Below are positions 33,072 to 33,111 of a stretch of 33,111 nt of DNA, piece after piece. Origin of the DNA: Arsukibacterium sp. UBA3155 (GTDB lineage Bacteria; Pseudomonadota; Gammaproteobacteria; Enterobacterales; Alteromonadaceae); contig DEYP01000005.1 in assembly GCA_002364615.1 (NCBI GenBank), forward strand, positions 1 through 33,111, written 5' to 3'. A program made the translations under genes and the position numbers. The notes beneath the pieces were generated by a model. The model saw only the letters and a program-made list of their open reading frames with translations, made no database searches and had not been told where the DNA came from. Every line of letters begins with the position of its first letter. The first letter of the stretch is position 1.

Positions 33072-33111
33072 TTTGTTCTCATGCCAATTAATTTTTATCT
33101 GACCCTGAGGG

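Overview
The window looks like a chromosomal segment of a marine or freshwater gammaproteobacterium of the order Alteromonadales, possibly near Rheinheimera, Alishewanella or Arsukibacterium. This is inferred from the gmk-rpoZ-spoT...recG order, the style of the TonB receptor and Y_Y_Y/GGDEF proteins, and the protein sequences. The genus is a guess. No rRNA, tRNA, CRISPR array or complete transposon was seen.

Layout. (1) Positions 1-3260 are an AT-rich accessory block. It holds a protein with a C-terminal ribbon-helix-helix segment behind a repeat-rich leader (alternating TAATGC/GCATTA half-sites and a 12-bp iteron array), a small frameshifted gene, and a type IV AbiE-type toxin-antitoxin operon (DUF6088 antitoxin, AbiEii nucleotidyltransferase) whose promoter sits inside a 21-bp direct repeat. 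(2) 3261-10269 holds an M14 zinc carboxypeptidase-like enzyme, a leftward TonB receptor plus PepSY membrane protein pair, and a large exported BNR/Asp-box propeller protein. (3) 10323-13331 is a leftward diguanylate cyclase with a periplasmic propeller sensor and a perfect 60-bp internal tandem duplication. (4) 13511-21483 is rightward core housekeeping: DUF4442 hotdog protein, gmk, rpoZ, spoT, ridA, a periplasmic binding protein, recG and a DUF1445 (D-glutamate cyclase-type) gene. (5) 21519-27638 is leftward: a 1373-residue multi-pass membrane protein of unknown function and a PF09826-type propeller lipoprotein. (6) 27911-32322 is rightward: pxpA-pxpB-pxpC (ATP-dependent 5-oxoprolinase), a DUF4392 (D-glutamate cyclase C-terminal-type) gene and a D-amino-acid aminotransferase. 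(7) 32391-32946 is a RelB/RelE-type toxin-antitoxin pair, followed by a MITE-like palindromic element at the right edge.

The most interesting theme is D-glutamate/5-oxoproline metabolism. The two domains fused in the vertebrate D-glutamate cyclase DGLUCY (DUF1445 and DUF4392) occur here as separate genes about 9 kb apart. The DUF4392 gene is translationally coupled to pxpC and followed by a D-amino-acid aminotransferase. A route D-amino acid -> D-Glu -> 5-oxoproline -> Glu can be drawn entirely from genes in this window. The stereochemistry of the last step is unresolved. Start codons were revised where a Shine-Dalgarno sequence or family N-terminus supported a shorter form (DUF6088, PepSY, DUF4442, gmk, spoT, pxpB, DUF4392, RelB, propeller lipoprotein).
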